Shown: in pieces, positions 61,470 to 64,000 of the stretch
Position numbering within the stretch: the first letter of the stretch is position 1
How the letters are laid out: each line of letters opens with the position of its first letter
Origin: Helopsaltes ochotensis
Taxonomy: Eukaryota > Chordata > Aves > Passeriformes > Locustellidae
Length of the DNA stretch: 64,000 bases
Reading direction: 5' to 3'
NCBI GenBank assembly: GCA_013400155.1
Contig: VXBM01001232.1
Span: forward strand, 137,838-201,837
The notes under the pieces: model-generated
Told to the model about the DNA's origin: nothing
What the model saw: the letters and a program-made list of their open reading frames with translations, nothing else
The model's database searches: none
Position numbers and translations under genes: made by a program

Positions 61470-62913
61470 TGGAGCCTTCTGCCAGAGGCTCTGAGCGTTG
61501 CTCTGTGCCCTCCACAGCTCCTCTGGCGAGGCCGAGCTGTCCCGCTGCACTCGCTGCCTCATCCCTGCCAATGCTGAGCTTGACCCTCTTTATCCAGATG
61601 GCCCAAATCTTCCAAGCACCGAGGCTCCTGCAGTTTTCCAGGAAAATGCCCAGTGGTCTCATTATATCCAAACCCTCCTCCTCCACCGAGCCCATCTAAT
61701 TCACTCCTTCCACACTGCCTGTGTGAAAATCAGGGAGAGGAGGGAGCAGGAGGGAAAGGTGGGGGGGATTTAATCTATCCAGGGGCTTGATTTCTTCAAG
61801 TTTTGAAACCTAGAATATGAATGTGTTTATTTTTAAATCGAAATTCAAACTAATTATTAGCAGGAGGCTTTCAAGTCAAATGTAGGTCATGCAATGTGAT
61901 GGGGCTTAAATAGCAATTGTTTCAGCTTCAGGAAGCACAGAAGTAATGGATACTCAGGAGTTGTCCGGTTTGGTTAAGCACTTGTAACACAAAATTGGGC
62001 ACCTTTCTGACTTCAGCCTGGCCACTCTCTTCTCTGGCACCCAAGGAGTCCTGGACTGGAATCATGGAGTGGCCACTCCACCATCCAGCAAAGGTTATGC
62101 AGAGCCCTCAGTGCAGAGGGGTGAAACACAGCCCACTGCATGCCCAACTCACCTCAGAGCATGAGCTGGACCTGATAATTCCAATATTTAAAGATGATAA
62201 TTAAAATTATTTAAATGAGAACGTCAAGACCAGGAGTTTGGGGTGTACACTTCATGCTATTCCTTCCAACAGAGGTGGGGGAATAGTGAGACCTCCCCTT
62301 CCCTGCATCTCAACCATCAGAACTGACTTAACCCACTGCACAAATGAACCAATCTTTTCACCCATTTCTGCTCTAAGAAAAGCCTTGAAAATAACAAAAT
62401 TCTGGGATGTCAAGAGCTGTGAATCCTCAGCAGCTTTTCCCCAGTGCCAGGTGCTTGTGGGCAGCAAATATCGAAGCCAAAGCCTGGGAAAGCAAAAACG
62501 CGGCATTTACACATAAGAAAATGTTTGGCAGCAAGAAAATCTTGGTGCTACACCCGGCCTGGAAGGAGCAGGAGCAGGAGGGAGCTTCTCCACGCCAGCC
62601 CAAGGTGCCTGAGACAGCTCAGAGCAAACGTAACCTACTTGCAGTCAACCGCGATCAAGGCGAAACAGAAAAAGCAGCCAATTAAAAACACAGAATGATT
62701 CCAAACAACAAAGAAACCCGTGGACATTGTTTGATCACTCGTTTTCTGCGCGAGAAGAAAGAAACAGCAAAAAAATAGAGGCTAAAAATAGGCTGGGTGC
62801 TGTGAGCCAGATCCCCAGCCCAGCAAAGGCACCGGGGAGTTATGCAGCTTTACCCGTCATTGTTGCCAAGTTCTGAGCTCTATTCAAACTTGCAAAACGT
62901 TTTCTTTCCCTGC

Positions 62914-62932
62914 AAAAAAAAAAAAAAAAAAA
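62914..62932. repeat. Poly(A) run, 19 bases
   Basis: An uninterrupted A run inside intron 1. Confidence 0.9.
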
Positions 62933-63668
62933 TACAAGAATCTCCCCCCACCCTCCCCATCTTGCAGCTCATCTCTCCTAAAGCAGCTCACATGATGATG
63001 ATCAAAAATAAGCCCTCCAAGCCTAAGCTCACTAACATTCATTTCTCTCCTGCTAATGCTGGTCTTCTTACTGTTAATCCTTAAATATATCCTTAAATAA
63101 GAATGACAGTACCTGAAGCACCTAACAACCCTGTATCATAAACAGAGACAGCCTCTGCATTCCTAATTTAGTTTGCCACAGAAGAGCTGACACTAATCCC
63201 AGATCCCGAGTCCCGGCTATCTCACACGTAAATGCCATCGCCTTGCTCACCTTGACATTACAGAGCAGCCTGAACTTTTCTTGTCCTGCTCAACTTTCAG
63301 CTGCTTGTTTGTTTTCTTCCCCTTGTTTTGTACAAAAGCTGACCCGTGTCAAGCTCAGCCTCTGGGGCTGGGGATTAAGGGGAAGTGTCACCTTCACCCC
63401 GTGTGGCTCATTGCTGCAGGGACACCGAGCCACGAGTGACACTGGGAGCAGGAGACTGCGGATGGAATCTGCATCAGGCACAACCTGCAGTGAGAGTGCC
63501 CAAATCTCCTGGTGAGAGCTCACAGTGACAGAAAAGAGAGCAGTGGGTAACAGGCAAGGGAATGGAGATGACCACGTTGGCTCACTGCACCAAAAATCAC
63601 CAGTTCTGGCAATTTCTACGTCTAAGGCTCCAGTTTTCAAAGGGCTCCAGACCATCACTGAGAATCAG

Positions 63669-63850
63669 GCACAGAATCGCAGAAACCCAAAATGGTTTGG
63701 GTTGGAAGGGACTTGAAAGCCCATCTCATTTCAACCCCCTCAACACCTTCCACCAGCCTGGGTTGCTCCAAGCCCCATCCAGCCTGGCCTTGAGCAGTTC
63801 CAGGGATGGTGCAGCCACAGCTCCTCTGGACAACCTCTGCTAGTGCCTCC
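63669..63850 (-). mobile_element. CR1 LINE 3' tail, reverse orientation
   Basis: The plus strand reads gcacagaatcgcagaaaccc, aaaatggtttgggttggaag, gctccaagccccatccagcc and a ttccagggatggtgcagcca block. This is the reverse complement of the CR1 3' end. Confidence 0.9.
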
Positions 63851-64000
63851 TACACAGCCCGGGTGTAAATGGGATTGCTCCCACAATAGCAGGGACCTGG
63901 GTAAATGTGTGCACTTAGGAGGCAGGAAAAAGGCATTTGACATTTTGCAGGGACTCCAGAAAGAAAGGAGAGCGAAGCTTTACAAAGCAGAGCTCGCCCA

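Larger units (their letters stand above)
1..64000 (-). other. NTM: NTM (neurotrimin / CEPU-1) gene body, partial
   Basis: The whole window appears to lie inside one minus-strand gene. Four coding exons in the right order and phase (45010-44778, 21245-21120, 1872-1738, 1112-992) encode most of Ig1, all of Ig2 and the start of Ig3 of an IgLON protein. IgLONs (NTM, OPCML, LSAMP, NEGR1, IGLON5) are GPI-anchored neuronal adhesion molecules with three Ig domains. NTM is preferred over OPCML because Ig1 has KWCLDPRVVLL (OPCML has a serine where this has the cysteine) and Ig2 has GITREQSGEYECSASNDV. The signal-peptide exon and the last two coding exons were not found here. Introns inside the window measure 625, 19,247 and 23,532 bp. 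Only 615 bp, about 1 percent, is coding. Confidence 0.9.
45011..64000 (-). other. NTM intron 1 (3' portion)
   Basis: This is the sequence upstream of exon 2 on the gene strand. The exon that should precede it (signal peptide plus the start of Ig1, ending on an arginine codon split after base two) was looked for and not seen. NTM intron 1 is very large in known vertebrates, so its absence is expected. The region contains a CR1 split by an LTR, further CR1 and LTR copies, AT-rich conserved-looking blocks near 54.8-55.6 kb and an assembly gap. Confidence 0.75.

Noticed and set aside
60831..61699. Long open frames crossing the N gap
   Set aside because: They are open only because unknown bases were translated as X.
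45011..64000. NTM signal-peptide exon (Ig1 start, ending at the split arginine codon)
   Set aside because: I scanned for a GESATLR-type end followed by a donor on the minus strand and saw none. It most likely lies further upstream, although 450 bases are hidden in the gap.
1..64000. tRNA, rRNA or microRNA genes
   Set aside because: No cloverleaf A/B-box pair or clear long hairpin precursor was recognised by eye. A dedicated scan could still find a small RNA.

Overview
The window looks like part of a bird genome, probably a songbird. It carries short bird-type CR1 retrotransposon tails, many compact solo LTRs with 6-bp target duplications, and large GC-mixed introns with no bacterial-style gene packing. 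The species call is inference from repeat style, not from a search.

The only protein-coding gene I can support is on the minus strand: neurotrimin (NTM, called CEPU-1 in chick), a GPI-anchored IgLON cell-adhesion protein of neurons. Four consecutive internal coding exons were read directly with both splice sites. They are 44778-45010 (rest of Ig1), 21120-21245 (first half of Ig2), 1738-1872 (second half of Ig2) and 992-1112 (start of Ig3). Their phases join perfectly (2/1, 1/1, 1/1, 1/2) and give about 205 codons. The signal-peptide exon would lie beyond the right edge. The last part of Ig3 and the GPI-signal exon would lie beyond the left edge.

Layout from left to right: 1-991 is intron 5. 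992-1872 holds exons 5 and 4 around a 625-bp intron. 1873-21119 is intron 3, with AT-rich conserved-looking blocks, a CR1, an inverted pair of solo LTRs, and a CpG-dense patch near 20160-20525. 21246-44777 is intron 2, with CR1s, LTRs, a 44-bp-period minisatellite at 35.7-36.3 kb, a strange palindrome-rich block at 37.0-37.4 kb and an old MIR/L3-like fossil. A dense repeat cluster presses up against exon 2. 45011-64000 is the 3' part of intron 1, with a CR1 split by an LTR, more LTR and CR1 copies, and a 450-base assembly gap.

The most distinctive non-genic signal is eight related solo LTRs in 64 kb. Five have exact flanking duplications, and four lie in the same sense as NTM, three of them carrying an AATAAA signal. 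I found no evidence of a novel multi-gene system. The interest here is regulatory and repeat-evolution biology.
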